Assembly: GCA_003255065.1 (NCBI GenBank)
Contig: QAOA01001300.1
Coordinates: 1,174,844-1,238,843, forward strand
From: Cercis canadensis
Taxonomy: Eukaryota; Streptophyta; Magnoliopsida; Fabales; Fabaceae
DNA: 64,000 nt
Direction: 5' to 3'
Shown here one piece after another: positions 53,345 through 64,000 of the stretch. The translations under genes were made by a program, and so were the position numbers. How positions within the stretch are numbered: the stretch's first letter is position 1; every line of letters starts with the position of its first letter. Below the pieces are notes generated by a model. That model saw only the letters and a list, made by a program, of their open reading frames with translations, searched no databases and was not told where the DNA came from.

Positions 53345-54504
53345 TTTTTATATGTTTTTTGCTACGATATTTTTTATATGTTAATGTATATTATTAGGAT
53401 GCTCTTTTATGAAGTTAACCAATAAAAACCTAATATCATTTAATATGTTTAGGAGCGAAGAAGTCTCAAAGTTAAAAGAGTTTGTGCTATTTTGACGGCA
53501 AGTGATTTAAATAAAATACAATTGAGATTATTTGGAAATCAAAAGTTTTTTTCTTTATAATTTTTAAGTGAAATTTAAGAAACTAATGTGATTAGAGTTT
53601 GAAACATGCATTAGGAAATCATGATCCTAAACAAATAAAAATAGGAGGTTTCTTAGATACTTTTAGTATTTATGTAGTATGGCATACTACATAAAAATAA
53701 CTAATAAATGAATGACATGTGTACAAATTAACTGTTTTTAAGTTTGTTTAAAAAATTAAATAAATTATATTTTATATATAATAAAATATGAAAATTATGT
53801 ATGTTTGCCACGTCAATGTAGTATGACATACTTACGTAGTATCATAAAATCCCCGATAAAAATAATAGAAAGTAGCGCTCTAATAATAATGAGTTTGAAA
53901 TTAAGTTGAGAAAATTTGCATAATCAACACTAACTTTAACACGGCGTATTTAACTATTATTAAAACAAGAAGGAAAATATAAAATACAAAGGTTGAAGAC
54001 TGATTTTGAACTTACCAATTTATTTGCTAGAGATTGTTAACTTATTTTACATTGTTTAAACCTTTCCATTCGACAAAGATATGAAAGAATTAGATTTTTA
54101 TAAAATTGGTTTACAATTCATATATTTGTTGTTCACTTAGATAACTATTCAAGTCCTTTTTGTTGTAGCCAAACAAAAAATAAAAAATGTCCTTTTCTAG
54201 CAATACAATCTACTATAATGATAATATTAAACTTGAAACAACTGTAGATATTAGGAAAACTCAAATTTCATTTGGCAAATGATGCTCATCAAAGATTCAA
54301 AGGTTAGCTAGAAGAAAACAAGTAACAAAGTAATCATAAATGTATTCAATGAATTGCTTTTATACTTTGCCTCGCGAATACTGAGATAATCAGTATGTAT
54401 ACATATCATAATCTAACTGAATAGTACATTTGAACTTCAAGTCATCTAAACTTGAAAAGACCCAAAAATGAAAACCCATCCCACCACAATTTATGATTAA
54501 AATG
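53345..54504. other. A+T-rich intergenic DNA
   Basis: Contains the MITE-like repeat at 53643-53854 and otherwise no supported gene. The right part should hold the 3' UTR of the small membrane-protein gene. Confidence 0.5.
53643..53854. repeat. MITE-like dispersed repeat, copy 1
   Basis: Shares most of its length with 57543-57756 in the same orientation, starting AGGAGGTTTCTTAGATACTT. It contains the near-perfect inverted repeat TATGTAGTATG-g-CATACTACATA and ends near GTAGTATCATAAAATCCCC. It has no coding capacity. Confidence 0.65.
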
Positions 54505-54786
54505 TCATAGAATTTTCAATTTACCCTTGGCCATAGAAGCTTTAACATGCTGCATATGGCATGATGCTTTCTGAGCACCAGTCAATCCAGAGCAGGAGTT
54601 GCTGGCCCCTAAAGTGACAGCAAAGTAAAGATAAACGGTACAGAGGAAAGTTAATAGAGCAAGGGCAGTTAAGAGGAAGCGGTGCCTCTGGACAAGAGTC
54701 GACCAACTCAGTTCATCCCTCAAAAATTGCCTCTTGAATGACGGCGATCTCCGGTGAGGAGAAGACAAAATGGAGTCAAGAACCAT
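54505..54786 (-). CDS. Small single-pass membrane protein, 93 aa
   Basis: A single coding exon. The leader is spliced: acceptor ttacag|GCAGTG at 54819/54818, and donor GTAAG at 56732 give a 1.9-kb leader intron. N-terminus VLDSILSSPHRRSPSFKRQF is basic and serine-rich and probably cytosolic. Residues 37-59 (FLLTALALLTFLCTVYLYF core) form one transmembrane helix or signal anchor. After it come two cysteines (SCSGLTGAQKASC) and a lysine-rich tail (ASMAKGKLKIL). I believe close relatives exist in other plants but know no function. The double cysteine after the helix suggests a lumenal disulphide; that is inference. The ATG at 54786 lies 32 bases after the acceptor. Confidence 0.8.
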   Translation of the reverse strand: MVLDSILSSPHRRSPSFKRQFLRDELSWSTLVQRHRFLLTALALLTFLCTVYLYFAVTLGASNSCSGLTGAQKASCHMQHVKASMAKGKLKIL

Positions 54787-56932
54787 GACTTCTACACCAC
54801 CCTTCTTCAGCCCACTGCCTGTAATTGTTAACCAAGTCAAACTCTAGTTGAAGAGCAGCCATTTCATTGAAATTTCAAGTAAGGCCAGAATTATACAATT
54901 CAAGCTTGGAAAGGAATCCCTCTTGCCCCCCCTTGGTACACAATCATGCACATAATAGCACATATATTTTGCTTCAAAGAAATTGTAATACAGAGCTCTA
55001 AAAAGAATTAGCAGTTACTCTTGAAATCATGGCCGGATATCTATGCTGAACCTAGGTGAAATTCAGAATACTTTAAAATCTCTTCTCACTACCACATATA
55101 AATTCTCTTACCTAATTCTTCAATAAGGAATAACTGAATGCTATATGCATCGTCAAAATGAAAAAAAGCATCTCAGCAAATGAAGGCATAAGTTTCAAAC
55201 TCCAACTAAACCCAGCTTCAAACTTCCTTTACAAATAAGATGAAAAACCTCTCTCTTCAATCCATGCTAGACCCTGACCAACTCTACTAGGCAAGCGTCA
55301 AATTTGTATTAAATAAAACAGCATACTGCTAATCGGACAATCTCTCCAAAAGGAAAATTAGGATTTGACACAAATATAAAGGCTGGTGTTGACTAAAACA
55401 CATTCAAAAGAAAAGAACTCTTTGTCAAAATAATGAAACTCCTAAAACACATATATCAGTCTATGTAACGAGATAACAAATGTGAATCTTTTTCTTTTTG
55501 GATGAAAGATGACAAATCAGAATTTCAACTCCAGGTTCCTCAAAATCTGTTATAAATCAAAAAATAAGGACATTATTCTCAGAGAAAAGTTCAAAATATT
55601 ATGTAAGGATCCTAAAGGACACATAACACCACATGGAAGTAGCATATATTTTATCATGGGATTTCCTATTTCAATTCTAATTTTAAGCCCTAGAATAAAT
55701 GTGTACAGTCAACTATGGAAACAAAGTGAAATAGATGATTAGTAAAAGATCAAGGGGATCCATCCACTTACTTAGAACTAGCATGATCAAGACAAGGATT
55801 CTTAGTATTCCTGATCTCATTAAGCGATATCATATTATGTAGAATTACAACGCAATAAGGAAACAGAATCCCTTACACCCCATTATCTAGTAGCAAAGCC
55901 AAACATATTCCCCTACCATATTATCAGTTTCCTTAATCAGAATACAATTTATCGACCAGAATGTGATAACATGTTGGAAAATCAAATAATTTTGAAGGAA
56001 ATCAAGAAACGCAAGGATAAAGCTGCAGACACAATGCTGCTACCTGATGGCATTTCCTACAAGAATCAATCCATCACCAAATGATTGAGACTTGAGATTC
56101 CTTCCCCAAGTTCAGAACGAGAATAATCAACCCATGTGTTCCAATGTAATGAAACGCATAGCCCTATCCTATTGAAGCGTCAAAATTGCCTACTAAGCAC
56201 ACATCTTCATCACATAGTCCTAGAGTCCATAACTTACACCAAATCTAAATATTCATGTATTAAACAAGTTAAGATCTTATTCCAGAATGAAGCAAATTAG
56301 TTTTCGTGCTATATATAAACTACTTGTACACTAACCAAGATTTGACATTTTACCAACCGTGGACCCAAGTTCCGATTCTTTTCTCACGTGTTTGGGCAAA
56401 ATTACTTCAATTCCCAGGAAAAGAAATGACCTTTTTTTCTTAATTACACGAAGATATAAGATAGTCTTACAATACAACAAACCCACGCGAAAGAAAATCC
56501 TTATCCAACCCCCATAACAGAATTTATAATCAAACACATCCCATGAAAATCTGAAAGCTCATGGTTCTGAGGTCCACATAAAGAACCCACCTACAATCCA
56601 GCGAAAATGAGAAACGAACAGATGATGCAAACATGAGCATAAGGCAGATTTACTAGTCAGCAGCTCAGATCTAATAGCAGAGAAAGGAAGAGGATTGGAA
56701 AGAAAGAAAGAAAAAAGTAAACAAGGACTTACCCCAGAAGGAAAATGAAAGAAAGGCGAGGCGTGGGAAGGTTAGATGGGAATGTTGTAGAATGAAAAAC
56801 GCTTGCTTTTGGGATGGGGGGTGGGGGCGTATTTCGTGTTCCTATCGCCGGCGTGTGAATTGGCGTATGTCTCGGTTGGAGAAAAGCAATCAAGGGCCCG
56901 AGCGTCCACGCTGTTTGTGTTACCACAAGTAG
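54787..56932 (-). other. 5' leader intron and leader exon of the 93-aa membrane-protein gene
   Basis: The leader exon ends at 56733 before a GTAAG donor (GGGGTAAGTCC on the minus strand) and extends to about 56930. The intron (54819-56732) contains only short non-conserved open frames. A G-rich run at about 56815-56828 lies within the leader exon. Confidence 0.55.
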
Positions 56933-57072
56933 AATAGAAAATGAAAAACAATGGAAAAAGGAATATGAGAGAAAATTCTTCGGATCATTTGCCTGCCTAC
57001 GAATATTAATATTAATATTAAGAGTGCTACTCCACTAGTCCACTCTATCTTTCTTTTTTTAAAAAAAAAAAA

Positions 57073-57524
57073 TTAAATGTATTACAAATTTTTATAATTT
57101 TGACAAATTTTACATTAGATTCTTATAATTTTTTTAAAAAATTTTTAAAATTTTTTTAATTGGATATTTGTTGTTATCTTAATTATAAATTTATTAGTTT
57201 AATATTCATATAATAAACGATTTGTTTATATAACAATAAAAAAAATTGATGTGACATTAAAGTGTCACACAAATTACCAAAATAGAGAGAAAAGAAAAAA
57301 AGAGAAAATATGATGTGATGACAATTTTTACGCCACTTTAGAGCCACATTAAGTTCTTTTATTATCACATAAATAAGTTGTTTGTCATATAAATATTAAA
57401 CTAATAAATTTATAATTTAGAGTAACGGCATAGACCTAATTAAAAAAAATAAACATTTAAGACCCTAAAAAAATTTATAAAAATTTGATTCAAAATTGTC
57501 CAAAAACTTACAATGCATTTAAAC
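57073..57524. mobile_element. Fold-back (long terminal inverted repeat) element, copy 2
   Basis: The right edge reversed (GTTTAAATGCATTGTAAGTT) mirrors the left edge (TTAAATGTATTACAAATT), with inward similarity over more than 100 bases. Interior blocks match copy 1 at 48795-49219. The element sits directly beside the MITE-like repeat at 57543. No transposase frame. Confidence 0.6.
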
Positions 57525-57542
57525 TTTTTTTTTAATTATTAT

Positions 57543-57756
57543 TAGGAGGTTTCTTAGATACTTTTCATATTTATGTAGTATGTCATACTACATGAGATTA
57601 ACTAATATGAGAATGACACGTGTACAAATTAATTATTTTTAAATTTATTTGAGAAAGTTTAATAAATTATATTTATATTTAATAAAATATAAAAATTACG
57701 TATACTTATCACATCAATGTAATATAATATATTTATATAATATCATAGAATCTCCA
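57543..57756. repeat. MITE-like dispersed repeat, copy 2
   Basis: Direct copy of 53643-53854, with substitutions throughout and the same internal hairpin TATGTAGTATG-t-CATACTACAT. It lies 19 bases after the fold-back element, so one may have inserted next to the other. Confidence 0.65.
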
Positions 57757-60091
57757 ATGTTGTTATTATTATTATTATATTAGACTTGGGACTTGGTACT
57801 TGGGACTCGGTACTCGGTATTGCAGGGTTTCAACTTTCAACTAGTCGCCACCCGCCCCTTGGCAGCTTCGTAGAGGTGTCTTGTTTTTTCAATTATTTAT
57901 TATGTGAAAAATAATAGAAAAATATGGTTTATGCATTTTGCGTTCTTTTCCAAACCTAAATCCTAAGTAGGGGTGTAACGTTCTCACTCACCTTTGGACT
58001 GGTTTGAGACATAGACATTAATCAAATTAGGCTAATGTCATTCACAAAATATTTTCAAATCAAACTAAACTAATCATTTTATGAAACCACACCAAACCAA
58101 CTCTAAACAAGACGTTTGGTTTGGTTTGGTTTGGTCTTATAGCAAATCGGATTATAACAATAACAATAATAATAATGATAAAATTGACCAAATTAAGAGA
58201 GTGTTATAAGAATCAAAATGGTTAAATGTGAATGTGGTAGTAAATGATGGTGACTGGTGGAGGACTTAATTAAAACCAAATTAGTTATCATAACTGAATT
58301 AGATCAAGAGGAGAAGAGTTCAGTGAGAAAGGAAAAACAAGTCAACATCATGAGTCATGACTTTACACTCAATTAATTTGAACTAGGGTTGATCACCGTT
58401 TACTTGCAATTCATTTCATAAAATTAAATTAAATTCAATTGACCAAAATAAGGTTTATATATTTCATTATTATAAGTATTTTCCAATCAGAAAAAGGAAT
58501 ATTGAGTTAATCAATGTTGTCGGATGAGTTTTTCCTATCACCTAGGAATATTGAGTTATTTCGCTCATGATGGGAATTTTGACTCATTTAGTGGTGGGGC
58601 TATATATCTTTTCTCTAATATGTTCTGAAGATCTAATTGTTTTTCTTTTTCTCATTTAAATCTCCTCTAGGCCAATGGCCAAAGCATAGAGTGAATATGA
58701 AAAAGGTGGAGATATATATATATAGTGGAATTACAATTACGTAGACCAGAGCAGATATATGGAATTGGAATTTGGAACCCACAAAAAGAAAATGATGTGG
58801 TCCAGCGTAAAGGACCAATTAACTCAGATTCTCTCTATCTATGTTGCGAAGAATGTGAATGGTAAGTGGTCAAGTTAATTTGATCGAATATAGAATTATC
58901 AGCTCACAAGATTGTTAAGGGTCCTCTTAATCAAACTGGCCCAGTTTCAAGAAATGGCTAGCTGTGCCTCCAGTTATATATCTCCTCAAACTCAAAGCCT
59001 GTGCTATATGCTAATGGTTAATGCTAATGCTCTGCCTACTTCACTTCTCCAATGTCATGTTCCAAACCCAGATCATCTTCTTCTTATTCCTCTTCCTAGT
59101 GTTAGGGGCCTTGTTACCAATCAAAATGGATGTTTCAGGAAATACCAACGGATCAGTTATTGTCATCCGTGACTGTAAATTTTCTTATTAATCAAAGTTT
59201 AAAACAGAGTATACTTTCCTTTCCTCATTACAAATTAAGCCTTATCATGTTTTAGAGTATGCTCTTTCGTAATCTCCGAGTTCCAACCCACTACTCATTC
59301 AAGAATTTGCAAATGTCTTAACTACTCGCCAATTATTTTATTCCCTTCCCTTTGAAAGTTCCATGTACATGATATAGGCTTCGCTTGAAAAAGTTTTATA
59401 GAATATAAATTTTAAACTTTTATATGCTAACACATCAATAAGCAGACCCTTTCCAATGATTATAGTTCTTACTTCCATGATTCCATGAGGGTTTGACCAC
59501 GAATCATAAGCAGAATCAGCGGGAAGATATTATATGAGTAGACCGGGCTGAGAATTTGAGATGTTGAAATGATCAAATTATTTAATCTTCTTTTTTCTGG
59601 GATTTTAGTTACTAAATTTGAAGTGTTCAATGCAACTACAGAATCAATGGGAAGATTTTGAAAATTGAAAACCATATAACAATGAAATTGCCAGTCTTGG
59701 TAGCGGAACACACACTCAAAGCCCTTTCCTTTTCGCCAATCCAAATGCCGAACGGAAAAGAACAAAGGAAAAGACAGAAAGATTAGAAAACAAATCATGG
59801 AAACAGCTTTAGCACCATCCGCATTAATGCAGAAAGCCAATGGTGTCAATAATTAAATCGGTACTACCAGTAATCAATTCCCTCAACTTGTAATCAGACC
59901 CTCGCTAGTTTATCAGGAACATATAAACCAAATTCTAAAATCAATTGTAGTAGCCCACTGTTTCAGTGAAATATGTCAATCCAAATCCAAACTCTAACCA
60001 AGTAAATTTGCCGAGAAAGACGCATTAGGGGGGAGGGAACAAACAAAAGAAAACAAAACTATAAATCATAAAATCAATGTAGGTTAGTGAT
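57757..60091. other. Intergenic region upstream of RAD23 3' end
   Basis: Contains a short degenerate tandem repeat at about 57784-57820 (ACTTGGGACTTGGTACTTGG type) and a pyrimidine-purine run GTTTGGTTTGGTTTGGTTT near 58112-58136. A 72-codon ATG frame at 58954-59172 is open, but I recognise nothing in it. The last few hundred bases are probably the 3' UTR of RAD23. Confidence 0.45.
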
Positions 60092-62935
60092 TCAATCCTC
60101 AAAATCCCCAGCATTCTCCAATAAGTAGTTTGCTGCCAATTGCTCATCACGATCACAAGCCAAAAATGCCTCTATGACTGAGGCTCTATCAAATCCCATC
60201 GCCTCCAGCTACAAATCATACGAAAATATCAATGAAGACATAAAAACACTAAAAGAGCAAAAATCAAAGAATAGACATCAGAATAATAAAATGAGGAGAC
60301 ACACCCTTCCAATTGCCTCCTGCTCAGCTGGCGTAACATTGATGGCATGCGGCATGTCTTGCTCTTGTTGGTCAAATATATCACTGATAGAAAGACGGTT
60401 ACATTTCTCGAATTTTAACGATTCTAGGAGCACATATAATCAAGTGGAGTAAGAGAATAAACTCCTAGTTCAATATCCATGCTATAGGATAGAGCCTATG
60501 TAGGATATCAAGCTGACAAGTTGAAACATCAAAAATAAAGACTTTGACAACCAATATTTGAAAGCACATATGACTGGCGACGGCATCAAGTGACAGTTGT
60601 AAATATGATTATAACTTATCATACCATACATGGAAAGCAAAATACTCACCCTTCAGAACCCTCAACAGGTTCATTTATNTAGGATATCAAGCTGACAAGT
60701 TGAAACATCATGATGAATTCCAAGCCAAATATACTCAAAAATAAAGACTTTGACAACCAATATTTGAAAGCACATATGACTGGCGACGGCATCAAGTGAC
60801 AGTTGTAAATATGATTATAACTTATCATACCATACATGGAAAGCAAAATACTCACCCTTCAGAACCCTCAACAGGTTCATTTATTAACTGGAGAAACTCA
60901 GCATGATGCTCTTGAATTAGTCTTAAAAGATGGGGATTCTGCTTTCCAAGCTCCTGAAGCACGGGCTGCAATTAAAATATTGTCTTGATCTTTAGACAGT
61001 GAAAAAAGACCAAAACTCAGATCGTTAATTCAGAAAACAAAATACCTGTAGAATTTGTGGGTTGGATTGCACCATTGAACGCAATGCTTGAAACTACAAA
61101 AGCATACAGCAATCAAATTAATTTAAATGTTAATTGACGTTCAGGATATGGTCCACAAGGCACTGCCATCAATTTAGGTAGAAGATCACTATGCTTTCCT
61201 GACTAAATTCAATCATGGAAATAACATAGTAATTGTAACTAACAACAAAAGACTCAATATGAATACATTGTCCTTGTGTCAAGTTCATGAGAGAACAAAT
61301 GGAAAAGTCTATTAATTACAAAAAGTTCAACCTACTAAATTAAATACTTTCTGACAACATACACATGTAGAACAATGTTTTCTAATATCAGAAGCACTAA
61401 AAATCAATGGTACAGCACACCCACCTGGGGATTGTTTCTAAGGAAGTCAAGAGATCCAAGTCCAGCACCAGCACCAGAAATGGTCTCCTGGAAGAGTTCT
61501 AGTATAAGATATGGTACTAAACAGTAACAGCAAAGAAGCAAATAACAAGGTAGCATTTGTTTGGATGATCTATCAAAAATCGTAAATTTCACCTGTGGAA
61601 ACATATTTAAGGGAGATGAGTTAGGTCCTCCAGAAACAGCTCCAGCAGTGGCCCCACCTGTTTCAGTAGTCTGACTAGCTGGGTAATGAGCAACTGGTAC
61701 AGCAACTTCTGCTGCTTCAGGAATTCCCTGCAGATAGAACAGCATAGTTGTTTAAATCCATAAAACACAGCAGAAAATTTGAGCAGTTTAGACATACAGA
61801 ATACAAGTAATCTACAGCACGCTCTGGGTTATTGTAAGCTGCCCGAAGTGCACGAGTAACTGTTTCTCTGTCCCAGCTGCCACCACCCATGTCCATAATT
61901 TGTTGAATAGTCTGCTCAAGATTACTACCAGCAACTAAATTTGAAGCAGCTTGACCGTAAGTATCTGTAGGCACAGCACTAAAATGATAGAGGCAATTTT
62001 CAGTAAGCTTGGTCACAGAAAAGGGGGGCATGACACACAACTCAATTACACAAGATCATAAGAGAGGCTTCCTTTATGAGCCAGAACAAGCAGACATACA
62101 AAAATATATCTTTCAACAATCACCGATAACTAAAACAATTTTACCTGACATCATCAGTAACCTTGAATTTTAGTCAAACAAATTAGAAAGTCACCAAATA
62201 TCTTTCATAGAACAGTTGATAAAACAAAAGTATTTGAACTGGAAATTCCATAGTTTCCAGTATTATATCATCAACTTCATAACTATAAATGGTTAAATTT
62301 TAACAGAAATACACCTATCAATAAACATAAAAGGTAAAGAAAAACCATAATAACGATAATTAAGAGTTAAAAGACACTAAGCCAAACAGTATCTCATTTC
62401 CAGTTTGAAAATATAAGAAATCAATATCTCTTCTGACCTCTAGCAATAATAAAAGGCAAGCTTCTTGTCAGCAGCTTTTTTTTTTTTTATCAGTAAGTGA
62501 TCAAACACAGTACATATGGTGGCATCCTGGATTGACACAATCAATTAGAATTTATTCAGAATATATTAAGAGAAATGTAGAGACAAAAAGCATACTTTGC
62601 AGTTGTGCTGTCTGCAGCAGATGTACTGTCTTTTGCAGCCCTGCAAAACCAAATAAAGTATTTTAGGAAAAACAATCCAGCTGGTATAAATGCAACCAGA
62701 TAAAAACAAATTCCAAATAAACTCACTGAGTTTGTACTGGAGGTTCAGGTTCAGGAGTAGGATTTGAAGTTGATACCGTAGTAGGTGGACTACTAGCAGG
62801 CTGTCACATATTTGCAAAATCAGTAGCTCGTACAGAGAGGACAAGAAAAAATTCTTTAAATGCAAAACAAAAGATAAAAATGAGCAATCAGCATACCTGA
62901 GTGGATGAAGCCCCGGAAGAACCCGAAGTTTTACT
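60092..62935 (-). CDS. RAD23: RAD23 ubiquitin receptor, 5' end outside the window (296 aa seen)
   Basis: Ten exons read in frame: 62935-62897, 62800-62727, 62640-62596, 61978-61798, 61727-61593, 61487-61425, 61093-61046, 60965-60856, 60383-60305, 60208-60092. The visible part starts in a serine/proline-rich linker. Then come UBA1 ([20 protein letters not shown] to [12 protein letters not shown]), the XPC-binding/STI1-like domain ([20 protein letters not shown] then [19 protein letters not shown]), and UBA2 ([20 protein letters not shown] to [15 protein letters not shown], stop). The N-terminal ubiquitin-like domain is missing and must lie past position 64000. RAD23 carries polyubiquitinated proteins to the proteasome and stabilises the XPC/RAD4 repair complex. 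An imperfect copy of the last 29 bases of exon 60965-60856, with its donor, lies in the next intron. Confidence 0.93.
60501..60884. repeat. Tandem duplication with an N at the junction
   Basis: 60501-60678 and 60680-60884 are near-identical. The left copy lacks 27 bases (ATGATGAATTCCAAGCCAAA and the next seven) present in the right copy. The single N at 60679 lies exactly at the join. Both copies include the last 29 coding bases and donor of a RAD23 exon. An assembly or gap-filling artefact is likely. Confidence 0.9.
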
Positions 62936-64000
62936 CTGCCAATAGAGAAGTAAATAACAAAGTATGATCAATGAAGTAGAAAGGTAGCACATACAAACAA
63001 AACATGCAGAAGCATAACCAAAGGAAACTATTGAGAGACAAAAGGTTCAGCATTTGCGATTGTCATACATCAAATGATAAAAATGTAAACCACCATATCT
63101 CCATAATTTTTCTTAAAAAAAAAGGAAAAATTAACAATTAATGTGTAGGCCACCAAACAGAGAGCTTCCTAACATTAACTACGTCCATTAAAATTCAAGA
63201 ACCAGAAAAACACTAATGGTCATGACCCGAGTCAAAAGAAACACCCAATTAAAAATAATAATGGAGGATGAAAATATGAACTCAAATCCTAATGGGACAT
63301 TAGGTGACTTGCCAACAAAAAAGGGGTGCACTTGTTTATCAATTTTCTATGTTTCCATCATAATCAAACTTAATTTTGACTTAGTAACACTATAAAAGTA
63401 AGCGCATCATATCCATATCATTAGCATACAGAACTACTATTCAAACTTAAAAACTGAATCAACAAAGTCATCATTGATGAGTCAATTAGATCCATAGATG
63501 CCATAGTCACTTGATCTCATTTCAACCAATTTGTTCTCTCAAAAAAATTCAAGTTGTCCTAATATCACTTTGATTTAGGATAGCCATCCGGTAACTAATT
63601 AAGAGGTTGGCAATATTTGGACAACAAATATTACACTGTCCCAGAAACGAATGTTTTCCTGTGACTCTGTTTTGCCATTTATTTTTTAAAATTTTCCACA
63701 TGAAAGTGCTGGGCTTAAGCAGTAATTGGGCTAGAACATTTATATGTCATTTCAAGTTAGCACAACGTCATAAACATTAACAACTTTTCAGAACTAGTAA
63801 CTACTAAATAAATAGTTTTGGAAGTATATTGATAATTCCATCATTCACTTGTTGGCTTGTCACAAGCTTCATCCTTAAGACAAAAAGTGATCTTTTCAAT
63901 AGAATAGACTGACTGTCTGAAAACAAAAAGTGATAATTCAAAAAGCACGTTGGCCCTATTAAACAACATAATCATAAACACCATTTTATCGTACTGAATA
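62936..64000. other. Intron or 5' part of RAD23 running off the window
   Basis: No exon encoding the ubiquitin-like domain is readable here on the minus strand, so this should be intron between the linker exon and the 5' exons. No other gene seen. Confidence 0.5.

Noticed and set aside
58954..59172. 72-codon ATG frame with three cysteines
   Set aside because: No signal peptide or known family, and no flanking splice or regulatory signs; cannot be separated from chance.

Overview
This window is nuclear DNA from a eudicot plant. It is A+T-rich, every protein-coding gene is split by GT-AG introns, and the gene products are plant-type: a WRINKLED-type AP2 factor with a 9-nt microexon, a nepenthesin-like aspartic protease, a Nudix/M49 fusion protein and a tubby-like protein without an F-box. 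The gene content does not fix the species; a rosid is likely. Gene models below were built by hand by reading splice sites and checking phase, and each multi-exon model closes in frame.

Layout. 1-6.3 kb: two small cysteine-rich secreted-peptide genes in convergent orientation, then a decayed F-box/FBD-type fragment in A+T-rich DNA. 6.4-12 kb (+): a 747-aa protein with a C-terminal RING-H2-like domain and a long first intron in the 5' leader. 13.2-15.8 kb (+): a HEADING DATE REPRESSOR 1-like nuclear coiled-coil protein. 16.6-19.3 kb (-): a 534-aa conserved plant protein of unknown function. 23.0-24.8 kb (+): a secreted aspartic protease. 26.4-29.7 kb (+): a WRI3/WRI4-like double-AP2 transcription factor. 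31.1-33.7 kb (-): a TLP8-like tubby protein, divergent from 35.6-37.9 kb (+): a plastid-targeted Rossmann-fold protein. 38.7-48.7 kb (-): nudix hydrolase 3 (Nudix plus dipeptidyl-peptidase III, 21 coding exons). 50.5-52.9 kb (-): trimethylguanosine synthase. 54.5-56.9 kb (-): a 93-aa single-pass membrane protein. 60.1 to the right edge (-): RAD23, cut off at the window end.

Between genes there are many (GA)n and (TA)n microsatellites, two related fold-back elements (about 48.8-49.2 and 57.1-57.5 kb), and a pair of about 215-bp MITE-like direct repeats (53.6 and 57.5 kb). A 178/205-bp duplication with an N at its join lies in the RAD23 gene.

The genes do not form a pathway; this is ordinary plant gene order. 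The least conventional parts are the paired cysteine-rich peptide genes, whose signal and cysteine segments lie in different reading frames, the cryptic 48-nt exon in nudix hydrolase 3, and the recurrent ACG(A/G)CGTC-type motif between the TLP8 and Rossmann genes.
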